DNA from: Rikenellaceae bacterium
GTDB taxonomy: Bacteria; Bacteroidota; Bacteroidia; Bacteroidales; Rikenellaceae
Direction of reading: 5' to 3'
Assembly: GCA_015059845.1 (NCBI GenBank)
Contig: SUZR01000006.1
Location: 62,001-126,000 of the forward strand
Length of the DNA: 64,000 nt
In this document: one piece after another, positions 34,489 through 43,986 of the stretch
How the letters are laid out: each line of letters begins with the position of its first letter
Position numbering within the stretch: position 1 is the first letter of the stretch
Made by a program: the position numbers and the translations under genes
Notes under the pieces: model-generated
Told to the model about the DNA's origin: nothing
Seen by the model: only the letters and a program-made list of their open reading frames with translations
Databases searched by the model: none

Positions 34489-36021
34489 TTATCTCTTTTT
34501 GCGGGTTGTGGTCTTTTTCTTTGTAGTGCGGGTTGAGCCCGTGATTTTCTTGGCCATCTGCTGGGCGAGGGTCTTGGCAAAGTAGGTGGCGGCGGTGCCG
34601 ATAATGCTACCTATAATGCTCTTCTTCATACCCGAACTCTTCTTCGCTGCCTTAGCCTGCTCCTTCTCCTCTCGTTCACGCTCCTTCTCCGCCTCGGCCT
34701 CAGCCTTTGCCTCGGCAGCCTTCTCCGCCTCAGCCTCGCGCTGCTTGAGAATCTTCTCAAAGGCCGACTCGCGGTCTATGGCCTCATCGTACTTGCCCGC
34801 AATGCGTGACGATGCGATTATCTGTGAGCGCTGCTCATCCGTGATAGCTCCAATCTGGCTCATCGGGAAGAGAATCTTTGCACGCTCTACAATCGAGGGC
34901 GCACCCTTCTCATCCAAGAACGAAACCAGCGCCTCACCCGTACCAAGCTCCAGAATCTCACGCTCGGTAGAGAACGCGGGGTTGGGTCTAAAGGTCTGTG
35001 CTGCAGCCTTAACTGCCGCCTGGTCCTTAGGCGTAAAGGCACGCAGGGCGTGCTGCACGCGGTTACCACACTGTCCGAGGATTGTCTCGGGAAGGTCCGA
35101 AGGCGACTGCGAGATGAAATATACTCCGATACCCTTCGAGCGGATAAGGCGTACAATCTGCTCAATCTTGTCGGTCAGCGCACGCGAGGTATCCTTGAAG
35201 AGCATATGCGCCTCGTCGAAGAAGAAGACCATCTTCGGAAGCTCCATATCGCCTATCTCGGGCATCTTGTCGTAAATCTCCGTCAAGAGCCACATCAGGA
35301 ACGTAGAGTAGAGCTTCGGCTGGAGCATCAGCTCGTCGGCCGCAAGGATATTCATCACGCCACGTCCTCCCTCGGTCTGCAACAGGTCGTAGATATCGAA
35401 CGCAGGCTCGCCAAAGAACTTATCTCCGCCCTGCTCGGCAAGCGTTAAGAGCGAACGCTGAATAGCGCCGATGGTTGCCGTAGAGACATTGCCATAGGTG
35501 GTAGAGTAGCGCTCCGAGTTCTTTGCCACGTAGTCCAACATCAGGCGCAGGTCCTTCATATCAATAAGCGGCAGCTGCTCATCCTCGGCGATGCGGAACG
35601 TAAGAGAGAGTACTCCCGACTGCGTGTCGTTCAAGTCCAGCAGGCGCGAGAGCAACATCGAGCCCATCTGGCGGATTGTCGTACGCATAGGGTGTCCCTG
35701 CTTGCCATAGACATCGTACAGACGCACGGGGCAGCCCTTGAACTCTAAGGTTGCGGGGTCGATGCCGAACTCGGCGCAGCGTTTCTCGATAAAGCCACTC
35801 AGTTTTCCCGTCTGCGAGATACCCGACAAGTCGCCCTTCATATCGGCCATAAAGCAGGGTACGCCCGCCTCAGAGAAGGTCTCGGCCAGCACCTGCAACG
35901 TGACGGTCTTACCCGTACCCGTAGCACCGGCGATAAGGCCGTGGCGGTTGGCCATCTTGCCTATGAGGTTGATAGGGCCTGCGGCCGAGTGGGCAACGTA
36001 GAGTTGTGAATCTTTATACAT
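34489..36021 (-). CDS. HerA-like ATPase, DUF853 family
   Basis: 510 residues from the ATG at 36021 (MYKDSQLYVAHSAAGPINLI). The frame extends 18 codons upstream with no family match, so I choose the internal start. Walker A GATGTGKT (about 33-40), MADMKGDLSGISQTGKLSGF and, later, FFFDEAHMLF (Walker B) followed by IRSKGIGVYFISQSPSDLPE place it in the DUF853/YjgR branch of HerA/FtsK-type ATPases. From about 410 there is a long Glu/Ala/Lys/Arg coiled coil, then a Gly/Ser/Thr/Lys tail ending in TTKKKTTTRKKR. The cellular role is unknown; there is no nearby NurA nuclease. Confidence 0.9.
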   Translation of the reverse strand: MYKDSQLYVAHSAAGPINLIGKMANRHGLIAGATGTGKTVTLQVLAETFSEAGVPCFMADMKGDLSGISQTGKLSGFIEKRCAEFGIDPATLEFKGCPVRLYDVYGKQGHPMRTTIRQMGSMLLSRLLDLNDTQSGVLSLTFRIAEDEQLPLIDMKDLRLMLDYVAKNSERYSTTYGNVSTATIGAIQRSLLTLAEQGGDKFFGEPAFDIYDLLQTEGGRGVMNILAADELMLQPKLYSTFLMWLLTEIYDKMPEIGDMELPKMVFFFDEAHMLFKDTSRALTDKIEQIVRLIRSKGIGVYFISQSPSDLPETILGQCGNRVQHALRAFTPKDQAAVKAAAQTFRPNPAFSTEREILELGTGEALVSFLDEKGAPSIVERAKILFPMSQIGAITDEQRSQIIASSRIAGKYDEAIDRESAFEKILKQREAEAEKAAEAKAEAEAEKEREREEKEQAKAAKKSSGMKKSIIGSIIGTAATYFAKTLAQQMAKKITGSTRTTKKKTTTRKKR

Positions 36022-36096
36022 AGAGTAGTTTTTATTATGGGGCTTTGGTGCCGCTGGGCGGCTCCAAGTGGTCAACTATTAATGTGTTTGCGGTTA

Positions 36097-36531
36097 CTAT
36101 TTGCAAGCAATCTTCTCAACGCGGCGCACGTGGCGGCCACCCTCGAAGTCGGTCGTGAGGAACTTCTCGACGATAGCCATAGCCTCGTCGTTAGAGATAA
36201 AGCGTGCGGGCAATACCACTACGTTGGCGTTGTTGTGCTGGCGGATAAGGCCTGCAACATCTGTGTTCCAGCACAGACCTGCGCGGATGCCCTGATGCTT
36301 GTTCAGCGTCATAGCCATACCCTCGCCTGAGCCACAAAGACCTACGCCCTGCTCCATCTCGCCTGCCTCGATAGCCGAAGCCAGCGCGTGACCGAAGTCG
36401 GGATAGTCGATGCTCTCCTCCGAGTAGCAACCGAAATCTACTACATCATAACCCTTCGACGAGAGCAGACCAACCAAAAACTCCTTCATCTCGTAGCCTG
36501 CGTGGTCGCAAGCGATACCTATTTTCTTCAT
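36097..36531 (-). CDS. rpiB: Ribose 5-phosphate isomerase B
   Basis: 144 residues, full length. It interconverts ribose 5-phosphate and ribulose 5-phosphate. The start KKIGIACDHAGYEMKEFLVG carries the substrate-binding Asp-His (DHAGYE), and VGLCGSGEGMAMTLNKHQGI contains the active-site Cys/Gly loop (the usual CGTGIG is CGSGEG here) with Arg/Lys afterwards. LNKHQGIRAGLCWNTDVAGL matches the family closely. No transketolase gene is adjacent. The promoter may be TAAATTTG on the minus strand (36560-36567) with a loose -33. Confidence 0.93.
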   Translation of the reverse strand: MKKIGIACDHAGYEMKEFLVGLLSSKGYDVVDFGCYSEESIDYPDFGHALASAIEAGEMEQGVGLCGSGEGMAMTLNKHQGIRAGLCWNTDVAGLIRQHNNANVVVLPARFISNDEAMAIVEKFLTTDFEGGRHVRRVEKIACK

Positions 36532-36629
36532 AATGTGTCTATTTATAGTTTATAATATACAAATTTAGGAATTTTTTGCGGGATTAACGACAAAGTAGGC
36601 AAGATAATTACAAATTACAGCATTACAAC

Positions 36630-36883
36630 ATTACAACCATTACACCCCTGTAATGCTGTAATGGTGTAATGCTTTTAGTCCGTATAATATGTAGGTCGTT
36701 GGCTCATCACCGCCGAGCCTGCGGCCTCCAGCCGCATTTACAAGTCTGACCCTCCCCTAAATCCCCTCCTCAGGAGGGGACTTTGGTCGCTACGCTCCGA
36801 GGGTTGCAGGTGGGTAGGTAGTACAAAATAGTTACAACCATTACAACCATTACACCCCTGTAATGCTGTAATGGTGTAATGCT
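36630..36883. repeat. 44-base palindromic repeat, two identical copies
   Basis: Copies at 36630-36673 and 36840-36883 are identical over 44 bases and 210 apart. Each contains CATTACACC ... GGTGTAATG in inverted orientation. The first copy has an additional 13-bp perfect inverted repeat, ATTACAGCATTAC (36615-36627) / GTAATGCTGTAAT (36650-36662). Confidence 0.85.
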
Positions 36884-37130
36884 GTAACTAAATAAAAGTA
36901 TTATAAACACGTCATTGCCCGACACCGCAGGTGGCGAAGGCAATCCTCCACTCAAACGTCATCACACTTTTCCCCGAGGATACCCATCGCTGCTACGCAT
37001 CGGGGTATGACGTAGTTTTATTTCCGTGCGTTACTCTATTGTAATTCGGAAGTGGAAATTATTTACAAAAAATAGGTGCTACGGGAATCCCATAACACCT
37101 ATAATATATATAAATTACGCGTAAGCCTAA

Positions 37131-37183
37131 TTTTGAATTCTGAATCCTAAATTTTGAATTTTGAATTCTGAATTTTGAATTCT
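37131..37183. repeat. TTTTGAATTC-type short tandem array
   Basis: Five to six imperfect units of about ten bases built around TTTTGAATTC and TGAATTCTGAA, ending 10 bases before the typA stop codon on the minus strand. The GAATTC palindrome occurs four times here. It would be transcribed at the 3' end of the typA mRNA. Confidence 0.75.
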
Positions 37184-37193
37184 TAATCAGCCC

Positions 37194-38999
37194 TTACTCC
37201 TGCTTTGCGGCGCGCTTGCGGTCAATCTCCGAGAGTAGGATTTTACGCAGACGCATACTCTTGGGCGTAACCTCCACGTACTCGTCGGCCTTGATATACT
37301 CCAACGCCTCCTCCAGCGAGAATACCTTGGGCGGCACGATAACAGCCTTGTCGTCAGCACCCGACGCGCGCATATTCGTTAGCTGCTTGGCCTTGGTTAC
37401 GTTGATGGTAATATCGCCCGAGCGGGTGCTCTCGCCCACAACCTGACCGCAATAGACCTCGTCCATCGGTGAGATGAAGAAACGACCTCTATCTTGCAGC
37501 TTATCAATCGAGTAGGCGTAGGCCGTACCCGTCTCGGATGCGATGAGTGAGCCATTTGTGCGCATCTCAATCTCGCCCATCCACGGCTCAAAGTCCTTCA
37601 GGCGGTGGGTCATAATAGCCTCGCCCGCCGTAGCGGTGAGCATATTCGAGCGCAAGCCGATGATACCGCGCGAGGGAACATCAAACTCCAGACGTGTGCG
37701 CTCGCCATCCGACTCCATATTTGTAAGCATACCCTTGCGCTTGGTGACCATCTCGATAACCGTACCCGCGCACTCGTCGGGACAATCTACGGTCATCTCC
37801 TCCACAGGCTCGCACTTGATGCCGTCAATCTCCTTGATGATAACCTTAGGCTGTCCCACCTGCAACTCGTAACCCTCACGACGCATAGTCTCCACCAGCA
37901 CCGAGAGGTGCAGCACGCCACGACCATAGACGATGAACGAGTCGGCATTCTGTCCTGGCTCCACACGCAGTGCGAGGTTGCGCTCCAGCTCGCGGTCCAG
38001 ACGCTCCTTGAGGTGGCGTGAGGTCACAAACTTACCATCACGACCAAAGAAGGGCGAGTTATTGATTGTAAAGAGCATCGACATCGTCGGCTCGTCGATA
38101 GCGATAGGGGGCAGCGGCTCGGGATTCTCATAATCGCAGATTGTGTCGCCAATCTCAAAGCCCTCGATACCCACAATGGCGCAAATCTCGCCACACTCAA
38201 CCTTCTCAACCTTAGCCTTGCCCAGACCGTCGAAGACCATCAGCTCCTTAATCTTGGTCTTGATTTTTGTCTCGCCATCGCGCTTTGCCAGCGTCACGTT
38301 CTGTCCTGCACGCAGCTCACCGCGAGTGATTTTACCCACAGCGATACGACCCACGTAGGGCGAGTACTCGAGCGATGTGATAAGCATCTGCGGCGTGCCC
38401 TCCACAGCCTCAGGTGCGGGAATCTCGTCAATGATAGCGTCGAGCAGCGGAGCGATAGAGTCCGTAGGCTCGTTCCACAGGTGTGACATCCAGCCCTGCT
38501 TAGCCGAGCCGTAGATTGTCTTGTAGTCGAGCTGCTCCTCGGTAGCACCCAGCGAGAACATAAGGTCGAAGACCTGCTCATTTACCACCTCGGGGCGGCA
38601 GTTGGGCTTATCCACCTTGTTTACCACTACGATGGGTTTCTTACCCAATGAGAGAGCCTTCTGCAACACGAAGCGAGTCTGCGGCATAGTACCCTCAAAG
38701 GCATCCACCAGCAGCAGTACGCCATCGCACATATTCAGCACGCGCTCCACCTCACCGCCGAAGTCGGCGTGACCCGGGGTGTCGATGATGTTGATTTTGT
38801 AATCCTTATATTTAACCGAAACGTTCTTCGAGAGGATGGTGATACCTCGCTCGCGCTCAAGGTCGTTGTTGTCCATAATGAGGTCGCCCGTATTGTTGTC
38901 GCCACGCAGCAGGTGGCCGGCAACTATCATCTTGTCAACCAACGTAGTCTTTCCGTGGTCAACGTGGGCAATGATTGCAATGTTGCGAAGTTTTTGCAT
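37194..38999 (-). CDS. typA: Ribosome-associated GTPase TypA/BipA
   Basis: 601 residues from the ATG at 38999 ([20 protein letters not shown]). The upstream 13 codons in frame match nothing in the family, and the minus-strand promoter lies there. G1 [10 protein letters not shown]2 region ERERGITI, G3 [14 protein letters not shown] and G4 NKVDKP are intact. Domains resembling EF-G domains III and V follow, then the BipA-specific C-terminal domain ([18 protein letters not shown] is its end region; KSMRLRK). The GTPase assists ribosome assembly and stress growth. It is monocistronic and divergent from aroB by 82 bases. Confidence 0.96.
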   Translation of the reverse strand: MQKLRNIAIIAHVDHGKTTLVDKMIVAGHLLRGDNNTGDLIMDNNDLERERGITILSKNVSVKYKDYKINIIDTPGHADFGGEVERVLNMCDGVLLLVDAFEGTMPQTRFVLQKALSLGKKPIVVVNKVDKPNCRPEVVNEQVFDLMFSLGATEEQLDYKTIYGSAKQGWMSHLWNEPTDSIAPLLDAIIDEIPAPEAVEGTPQMLITSLEYSPYVGRIAVGKITRGELRAGQNVTLAKRDGETKIKTKIKELMVFDGLGKAKVEKVECGEICAIVGIEGFEIGDTICDYENPEPLPPIAIDEPTMSMLFTINNSPFFGRDGKFVTSRHLKERLDRELERNLALRVEPGQNADSFIVYGRGVLHLSVLVETMRREGYELQVGQPKVIIKEIDGIKCEPVEEMTVDCPDECAGTVIEMVTKRKGMLTNMESDGERTRLEFDVPSRGIIGLRSNMLTATAGEAIMTHRLKDFEPWMGEIEMRTNGSLIASETGTAYAYSIDKLQDRGRFFISPMDEVYCGQVVGESTRSGDITINVTKAKQLTNMRASGADDKAVIVPPKVFSLEEALEYIKADEYVEVTPKSMRLRKILLSEIDRKRAAKQE

Positions 39000-39019
39000 A
39001 GTAATTGAAATTAACGTTG

Positions 39020-39056
39020 CAAAATTAATAAAATTCATTAAAATGTGCTATTTTTG
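39020..39056. promoter_or_regulatory. Divergent promoters typA / aroB
   Basis: TAATTTTG on the minus strand (CAAAATTA at 39020-39027) faces typA, and TATTTTTG (39049-39056) faces aroB; both are within 25 bases of the respective ATG. Neither has a clean -33 box at the usual distance, so confidence is moderate. Confidence 0.5.
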
Positions 39057-39081
39057 TTCTACTATTCAAAGTGCTAATGTT

Positions 39082-40095
39082 ATGAATTTCGATATAAATA
39101 TCAAGGACCGCAGCCGAGTAGTAGTGGGTAGCGTGGGTGAGTGGCTGCCTCGGTTGCTCCCCCAGAAGCGTGTTATTGTGGTGTCGGATACCAATATCGA
39201 CCGCCACTACCACTCGCTCATCGAGCCTTACGACCACGTGCTCATCGGGCTTGGCGAGACGAGCAAGACGCTGCGTACGTTGGATGTGATATATCGCCGC
39301 TTTATTGAGTTGGGCGTTGACCGCTCGTGCTTTGTGCTGGCTGTGGGCGGAGGCATTGTGACCGATGTTGCGGGCTTTGCCGCCTCGACGTTTATGCGTG
39401 GAGTGGAGTTTGGTTTTATCTCCACGTCGCTGCTGGGGCAGGTGGATGCCAGCGTGGGGGGCAAGAATGGCGTGAATGTCGATGGATATAAGAATATGGT
39501 GGGTACGTTCACCCAGCCGCGGTTTGTTGTCTGTGATGTGAATATGCTACGCACGCTCTCCGCGAGGGAGTTCCGCACGGGTCTTGCCGAGATAATCAAG
39601 GCGGGAGTGATTGGCGATGCAACTCTGTTTGAGATGTTGGAGCAGGCGGATTTTTCTACCCTGCAACGCGATAGCGACACCCTGCGCGAGATGGTTTACC
39701 GTGCCATAAAGGTTAAGGCCGATATCGTGGAGCGTGATGAGCGCGAGTCGGGCGATAGACGACTGCTCAATCTGGGCCATACGTTGGCGCACGCTATCGA
39801 GAAATCATCGTCGAAGTTCAATCACGGCGAGGCTGTGGCCGTAGGACTGGCTATGATAGCCGATGTGGCTGCGAAGCAGGGTTTGCTTGCGGTGGAGGAT
39901 AAGGAGCGCATACTCAATCTGTTACAGCGTGCAGGCTTTGCCTTGGAGCCGCCCGTGGAGGTGCGCACGCTGCTCAAGGCCGTAAAGAGGGATAAGAAGG
40001 CCGAGGGTAATGATATATATATAGTATTCCCGCGTGCCATAGGTCGTTGCGAGGTGGTTAGGATGCCTGTGGAGGAGTTCAAGGCGTTGGTGTAA
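39082..40095 (+). CDS. aroB: 3-dehydroquinate synthase
   Basis: 338 residues from the ATG at 39082 (MNFDINIKDRSRVVVGSVGE); the frame is open much further upstream but that overlaps typA antisense and lacks family similarity. Second enzyme of the shikimate pathway: DAHP to 3-dehydroquinate, NAD+ and metal dependent. VGGGIVTDVAGFAASTFMRG carries the NAD loop (GGG.V.D), VGGKNGVNVDGYKNMVGTF the substrate lysine-asparagine region, and the metal ligands Glu (GLAEIIKAGVIG) and His (LGHTLAHAIE, NHGEAVAVG) are all present. The stop overlaps the first base of repeat copy C. Confidence 0.96.
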   Translation: MNFDINIKDRSRVVVGSVGEWLPRLLPQKRVIVVSDTNIDRHYHSLIEPYDHVLIGLGETSKTLRTLDVIYRRFIELGVDRSCFVLAVGGGIVTDVAGFAASTFMRGVEFGFISTSLLGQVDASVGGKNGVNVDGYKNMVGTFTQPRFVVCDVNMLRTLSAREFRTGLAEIIKAGVIGDATLFEMLEQADFSTLQRDSDTLREMVYRAIKVKADIVERDERESGDRRLLNLGHTLAHAIEKSSSKFNHGEAVAVGLAMIADVAAKQGLLAVEDKERILNLLQRAGFALEPPVEVRTLLKAVKRDKKAEGNDIYIVFPRAIGRCEVVRMPVEEFKALV

Positions 40096-40213
40096 AATTG
40101 CCTAACAAGGCTCTTTTGGCGTCTGCCTTGTCTTCGAAATGCTCATTTACGTTAAGTAAACTGCGGTTTCTCAGCCTGCGAGCAGCCTCAAAATAGCTCT
40201 TGTTATACAATTT
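40095..40213 (+). repeat. Structured 119-bp intergenic repeat, copy C
   Basis: It starts on the last base of the aroB stop codon and is 119 bases, the same length as copy A and in the same orientation. The ends are AAATTGCCTAACAAGGCT (40095-40112) and AGCTCTTGTTATACAATTT (40195-40213), imperfectly inverted. The centre CTCATTTACGTTAAGTAAAC with TGCGG is the shared hairpin (TTTAC/GTAAA, with GAAA/TTTC outside). Confidence 0.88.
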
Positions 40214-40493
40214 TTAATCTTTTATTGTGCGTTAGCTCTGTCCTGCGTTAGCCTAAACGCGGCCGGCAAATTTTTGGAAATAGGGCAAAGCGCAGACGGA
40301 GGGTAAAAAAACGGAGAACTTTTCACGAAGTAAAAGCGCGAAGGCGTCCGTTTTACCGACGGCAAGCTTTAGACCCCGAAAATTTGTCACCGCGCGGTTT
40401 TTGCGCCATCTTTTTGGCGGCAAAAAGTGGCAAGAAATCTTGTATCAGGAAACAATAAAGATGTAGTGGCTCGTAATGACGATATTAAATAAG
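40214..40493. other. Palindrome-rich non-coding block between two copies of a 37-base repeat
   Basis: 280 bases without an ORF. Inverted pairs are visible: AAACGGA (40309-40315) with TCCGTTT (40348-40354), and TTTTTGCGCC with GGCGGCAAAAA near 40398-40427 (the second a common Bacteroidota non-coding motif). It follows copy C and ends at the copy of C's left end at 40494. Confidence 0.6.
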
Positions 40494-40530
40494 AAATTGC
40501 CTAACAAGGCTCTTTTGGCGTCTGCCTTGT
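40494..40530 (+). repeat. Partial repeat copy, identical to the left 37 bases of copy C
   Basis: 40494-40530 is identical to 40095-40131. The right end and hairpin are missing; the sequence passes straight to the terminator at 40542. Confidence 0.9.
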
Positions 40531-40541
40531 TTGTAATAATA

Positions 40542-40575
40542 AAGGCTGCAGCGAAAAACTGCAGCCTTCTTTTAT
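40542..40575. terminator. Bidirectional terminator (aroB region / metallophosphatase)
   Basis: A perfect 10-bp stem AAGGCTGCAG (40542-40551) / CTGCAGCCTT (40559-40568) with a 7-base loop, located 5 bases past the stop of the metallophosphatase and followed by CTTTTATT on the plus strand. Confidence 0.9.
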
Positions 40576-40580
40576 TGCAA

Positions 40581-41708
40581 TTACTTTATCACAATCTCAA
40601 ATTGGTCATACTCGGCCGTGCGCCAAGCCAAATTCTGTGTGAGCTGTGAGATAGCAAACAGAGGCGAGAATGTACGCACACCAATAGTCTTGCCATCGGG
40701 CTTGAACTCCAGAATACGCAACCAGCAGTCGCCGCCATTGCCATTCCAGTCGCCATCACCCTGCTGCGAGTTGAACATCATCTGCGGGATGTCACGACCA
40801 TCGGCAGCCTTATCTACGCGATATGATGTCGTAGGCTGGTAGTTTGTGCCCTTCACGTCACCCACCTTGATGTCGGGGTCGTCGCCTGTGTGGCCGCACA
40901 ATACCATACATATATTCTTTGAGGGGTAAACCAGCTTCTGCCATACAGCCTCAGGCCAGTTGCAGGGACGAAGTGTGTAACCCTCCTTTGCTCTGCGTGT
41001 GCCATCGGTGTCGAGCCACGAGTGAACCAAGATGATAACCTTGTGGTTCTTGTACTGCTCCGATGTGGTGAGCTTCTTTGCCCACTCGATAGCCTCGTCG
41101 CGGGGCGCGAACTCAAAGGTGATAACCAGCATCTTGCCCCACGCCTTATCCTTAAACTCGTATGCCGAGTTCTCCATAGTGTGTACACCCTGCCAATTCT
41201 CGCAAGTAGCGACCAAGTGCTTCTCGAACAGAATGTTACGCTCGGGGTGGATAATCTCGGGCATAATCGTGTGGCGGTCGGTGGCTGTGATGTGGCCAAT
41301 GTCGTGGTTACCCTGTGCCACAACATATGGCAGGCGGTTATCCAGACGGCTCAGTGCGCGCGATACTGCCTCCCACTGCTGACGGCCTGTCTGGTCGCCA
41401 TTGTAGGGGTTGGGCAGGGGTGCTGAAATCTGCTTACCCGACTGCTCAACCATATCGCCCGTGAAGAGGGCAGCCTTGATATTCAGACGGTCGATGTTCT
41501 GTGCAATCCACGCTGTCTGCAGGTCAAACAGAGGCTGGTTAGCCGCAAACTTAGTGTAGCTCTGCGGGTCGGGAACAAGAATCATACTGAACGAATTCTC
41601 ATCCTCAAGTGTGGGATATACGGGAATCTGTGGCTCTCCCTTTGGGCCCTGAGCAAATGCAACACCTGCAAGTGCCAGCAAGCTGATAAGCGAAAAAATC
41701 TTCTTCAT
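40581..41708 (-). CDS. Secreted calcineurin-like metallophosphatase
   Basis: 375 residues from the ATG at 41708, which opens a cleavable signal peptide (MKKIFSLISLLALAGVAFAQ). The frame continues 70 codons upstream, but those overlap the ruvB end and lack similarity. Metallophosphatase motifs: VPDPQSYTKF (the usual D.H variant), ALFTGDMVEQSG (GD), VVAQGNHDIG (GNHD), VIILVHSWLDTDG (H) and MVLCGHTGDD (GH). These bind two metals, and the family hydrolyses phosphoesters. The exact substrate is unknown. It is exported to the periplasm and stands alone 55 bases downstream of ruvB. Confidence 0.86.
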   Translation of the reverse strand: MKKIFSLISLLALAGVAFAQGPKGEPQIPVYPTLEDENSFSMILVPDPQSYTKFAANQPLFDLQTAWIAQNIDRLNIKAALFTGDMVEQSGKQISAPLPNPYNGDQTGRQQWEAVSRALSRLDNRLPYVVAQGNHDIGHITATDRHTIMPEIIHPERNILFEKHLVATCENWQGVHTMENSAYEFKDKAWGKMLVITFEFAPRDEAIEWAKKLTTSEQYKNHKVIILVHSWLDTDGTRRAKEGYTLRPCNWPEAVWQKLVYPSKNICMVLCGHTGDDPDIKVGDVKGTNYQPTTSYRVDKAADGRDIPQMMFNSQQGDGDWNGNGGDCWLRILEFKPDGKTIGVRTFSPLFAISQLTQNLAWRTAEYDQFEIVIK

Positions 41709-41763
41709 AGTTATAGTTGTTTTTTTTGGTTCTTCATTGGTGCGGTGGCGTTTCTTCCCGCCT

Positions 41764-42777
41764 TTAGAATAACATCCCCTCGTCGGCCTTGGGTGTGAAT
41801 CCCAAATGTCTGTAAGCCAGCTCCGTTGCCTCACGACCACGTGGCGTGCGCTTGATGAATCCCTCCTTGATGAGGAAGGGCTCGTACACATCCTCGATGG
41901 TGCCCGCCTCCTCGCCAACAGCCGTAGCGATGGTGTTCAAACCTACGGGGCCACCCTTGAACTTCTCGATGATTGTGGAGAGAATCTTGTTGTCCATCTG
42001 GTCCAAACCACGCGAGTCGATGTTGAGCGCCTGCAAGGCTATGCGTGTGATTTCGAGGTCGATATGCCCCTCGCCCTTAACCATCGCAAAGTCCCTTACA
42101 CGTCGCAATAGGGCATTGGCAATACGTGGTGTGCCGCGTGAACGCAGTGCCACCTCGTGTGCCGCATCGTCATCAATGGGAATATCTATAATGCGAGCCG
42201 AACGCTTCACAATGCCAGCAAGTACGGGTGTGTCGTAATACTCCAGGTGGCAGTTAATGCCAAAACGTGCGCGCAGAGGCGAGGTCAGCAATCCGCTACG
42301 TGTGGTAGCTCCCACCAACGTGAAGGGTGCCAGCTCAATCTGAATAGAGCGTGCCGAGGGCCCTTTGTCGAGGACGATATCTATCTTGTAATCCTCCATC
42401 GCCGAGTATAGATACTCCTCCACGATGGGGCTGAGGCGGTGAATCTCGTCAATGAAGAGCACATCACCCGCATCGAGGTTTGTCAGCAGACCAGCCAAAT
42501 CGCCCGGTTTATCCAGCACGGGACCCGATGTGACCTTTAGCTGCGCCCCCATCTCGCGGGCAATGATATTTGCCAATGTCGTCTTACCCAGTCCCGGAGG
42601 GCCGTGCAGCAAGACGTGGTCGAGCGAGTCGCCACGCATCAACGCCGCCTTGATAAAGATTTTCAGATTCTCGACAATCTTATCCTGCCCCGAAAACGTT
42701 GACAGCTCCTGCGGGCGTATGCGGTTTTCATACTCGAGATCACTCTCGATGTTTCTCATATTTCTGTCTATAGCCAT
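41764..42777 (-). CDS. ruvB: Holliday junction branch migration ATPase RuvB
   Basis: 337 residues from [20 protein letters not shown] (42777); a longer frame adds nine residues. AAA+ motor with Walker [28 protein letters not shown] (Walker B), [15 protein letters not shown] (sensor/arginine region) and the C-terminal winged helix ending [16 protein letters not shown]. It drives branch migration with RuvA. RuvA and RuvC are not in the window. Codon use is as in its neighbours. Confidence 0.97.
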   Translation of the reverse strand: MAIDRNMRNIESDLEYENRIRPQELSTFSGQDKIVENLKIFIKAALMRGDSLDHVLLHGPPGLGKTTLANIIAREMGAQLKVTSGPVLDKPGDLAGLLTNLDAGDVLFIDEIHRLSPIVEEYLYSAMEDYKIDIVLDKGPSARSIQIELAPFTLVGATTRSGLLTSPLRARFGINCHLEYYDTPVLAGIVKRSARIIDIPIDDDAAHEVALRSRGTPRIANALLRRVRDFAMVKGEGHIDLEITRIALQALNIDSRGLDQMDNKILSTIIEKFKGGPVGLNTIATAVGEEAGTIEDVYEPFLIKEGFIKRTPRGREATELAYRHLGFTPKADEGMLF

Positions 42778-42892
42778 AACATTACAAAGATAATAAGAAC
42801 TCACGAGAAAAAGATACTTTTTTCTGAAAATAATACGCCTTGAGAGGGTATAAATCGCAGGAGACTGTCAGCATAGTATGGGTTATAAAAGC

Positions 42893-42926
42893 AAAAATCC
42901 CCATCATTGTGTTGACGGGGATTTTT
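42893..42926. terminator. Terminator after purC (minus strand)
   Basis: A perfect 10-bp stem AAAAATCCCC (42893-42902) / GGGGATTTTT (42917-42926) with a 14-base loop; it lies 24 bases past the purC stop. Confidence 0.88.
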
Positions 42927-42950
42927 CTAACAAGCCAATAAACTTTTTGC

Positions 42951-43895
42951 CTACAGCGTTGCGAGGAAGTCGCTGATGTTCTTCTCGATGCGGGCCTCGA
43001 CGTTGTCGCTCTCGGCCTTGACGAACTTCTCGCCTACGATATTCTCGTAAAGCTCGATGTAGCGGTCGGTGATGCTGTTTACGATATCCTCGGTCATCTC
43101 GGGGACCTGCTGCCCCTCCTGGCCCTGGAAACCGTTAGCCATCAACCACTCGCGTACAAACTCCTTAGAGAGCTGCTTCTGCTTCTCGCCTGCGGCCAGA
43201 CGCTCCTGGTAACCCTCAGCGTAGAAGTAACGTGATGAGTCGGGTGTATGAATCTCGTCCATAAGGTATATGACGCCATCCTTCTTACCGAACTCGTACT
43301 TGGTATCAACCAAAATCAAGCCCATCTTGGCTGCAATCTCTGTTCCGCGCTGGAAGATAGCGCGTGTATATGCCTCCAACTTCTCATAATCCTCGCGGCT
43401 CACCAGACCCTGAGCGATAATCTCCTCCTTTGAGATATCCTCGTCGTGACCCTCATCAGCCTTTGTCGTGGGGGTGATGATAGGCTCGGGGAACTTCTGA
43501 TTCTCAACCATACCCTCGGGCATCTCAACGCCACAGATAGTGCGCTTGCCAGCCTTATACTCTCTCCAGGCGTGACCTGAGAGGTAGCCACGGATAACCA
43601 TCTCAACCTTGAAAGGCTCACACTTGTGACCTACGGTTACCATAGGGTCGGGTACAGCTATCTTCCAGTTGGGAAGAATGTCAGTGGTGGCGTCAAGGAA
43701 CTTTGCTGCAATCTGGTTTAGCACCTGACCCTTGAAGGGAATACCCTTAGGCAGCACCACATCAAAAGCAGAGATACGGTCCGAAACAACCATTACAAGA
43801 TAGTCACCATCGATGCTATATACATCGCGTACCTTACCTACGTAGTGGCTCTGCTGGCCCTTGAAATTGAAATTTGTCTTTACAATAGCTTCCAT
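42951..43895 (-). CDS. purC: Phosphoribosylaminoimidazole-succinocarboxamide synthase
   Basis: 314 residues, the longer type common in Bacteroidota (E. coli is 237). It ligates aspartate to CAIR with ATP in purine synthesis. The N-terminal [20 protein letters not shown], then [19 protein letters not shown], is the P-loop-like ATP site, and [20 protein letters not shown], then [11 protein letters not shown], is the second signature, also [21 protein letters not shown] box on the minus strand (43943-43950) is close to a promoter with a leader of about 45 bases. The other purine gene here, purA, lies 14 kb away. Confidence 0.96.
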   Translation of the reverse strand: MEAIVKTNFNFKGQQSHYVGKVRDVYSIDGDYLVMVVSDRISAFDVVLPKGIPFKGQVLNQIAAKFLDATTDILPNWKIAVPDPMVTVGHKCEPFKVEMVIRGYLSGHAWREYKAGKRTICGVEMPEGMVENQKFPEPIITPTTKADEGHDEDISKEEIIAQGLVSREDYEKLEAYTRAIFQRGTEIAAKMGLILVDTKYEFGKKDGVIYLMDEIHTPDSSRYFYAEGYQERLAAGEKQKQLSKEFVREWLMANGFQGQEGQQVPEMTEDIVNSITDRYIELYENIVGEKFVKAESDNVEARIEKNISDFLATL

Positions 43896-43942
43896 TGTTA
43901 TATGTTTTATAGTTTGTTCGCTTTTTGTGTTAAAAGTTTGCG

Positions 43943-43950
43943 CAAAGATA
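43943..43950 (-). promoter_or_regulatory. purC promoter -7 box
   Basis: CAAAGATA on the plus strand is TATCTTTG on the minus strand, 48 bases upstream of the purC ATG. The -33 box is not clear. Confidence 0.55.
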
Positions 43951-43986
43951 TAATTTTTTACCTATGATAGAGTGCCGATGGGCGTT

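Larger units (their letters stand above)
36532..37193. other. Repeat-rich non-coding gap between rpiB and typA
   Basis: 662 bases with no credible gene. It holds a 44-base palindromic repeat twice (36630-36673 and 36840-36883); an intervening block with the hairpin CCCCTCCTCAGGAGGGG (36762-36778); a block from about 36913 to 37014 starting GTCATTGCCC and ending near GGGGTATGAC, of the kind often found as dispersed non-coding repeats; and a decamer array before the typA 3' end (37131-37183). I see no ORF or RNA gene. Confidence 0.75.

Noticed and set aside
36913..37014. Small non-coding RNA in the rpiB-typA gap
   Set aside because: The block begins and ends with related sequence but has no promoter or terminator that I can identify; it looks like a dispersed repeat.
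37117..37135. GTAAGCCTAA near the decamer array, resembling part of repeat copy B
   Set aside because: Only about ten bases match and the hairpin is missing.
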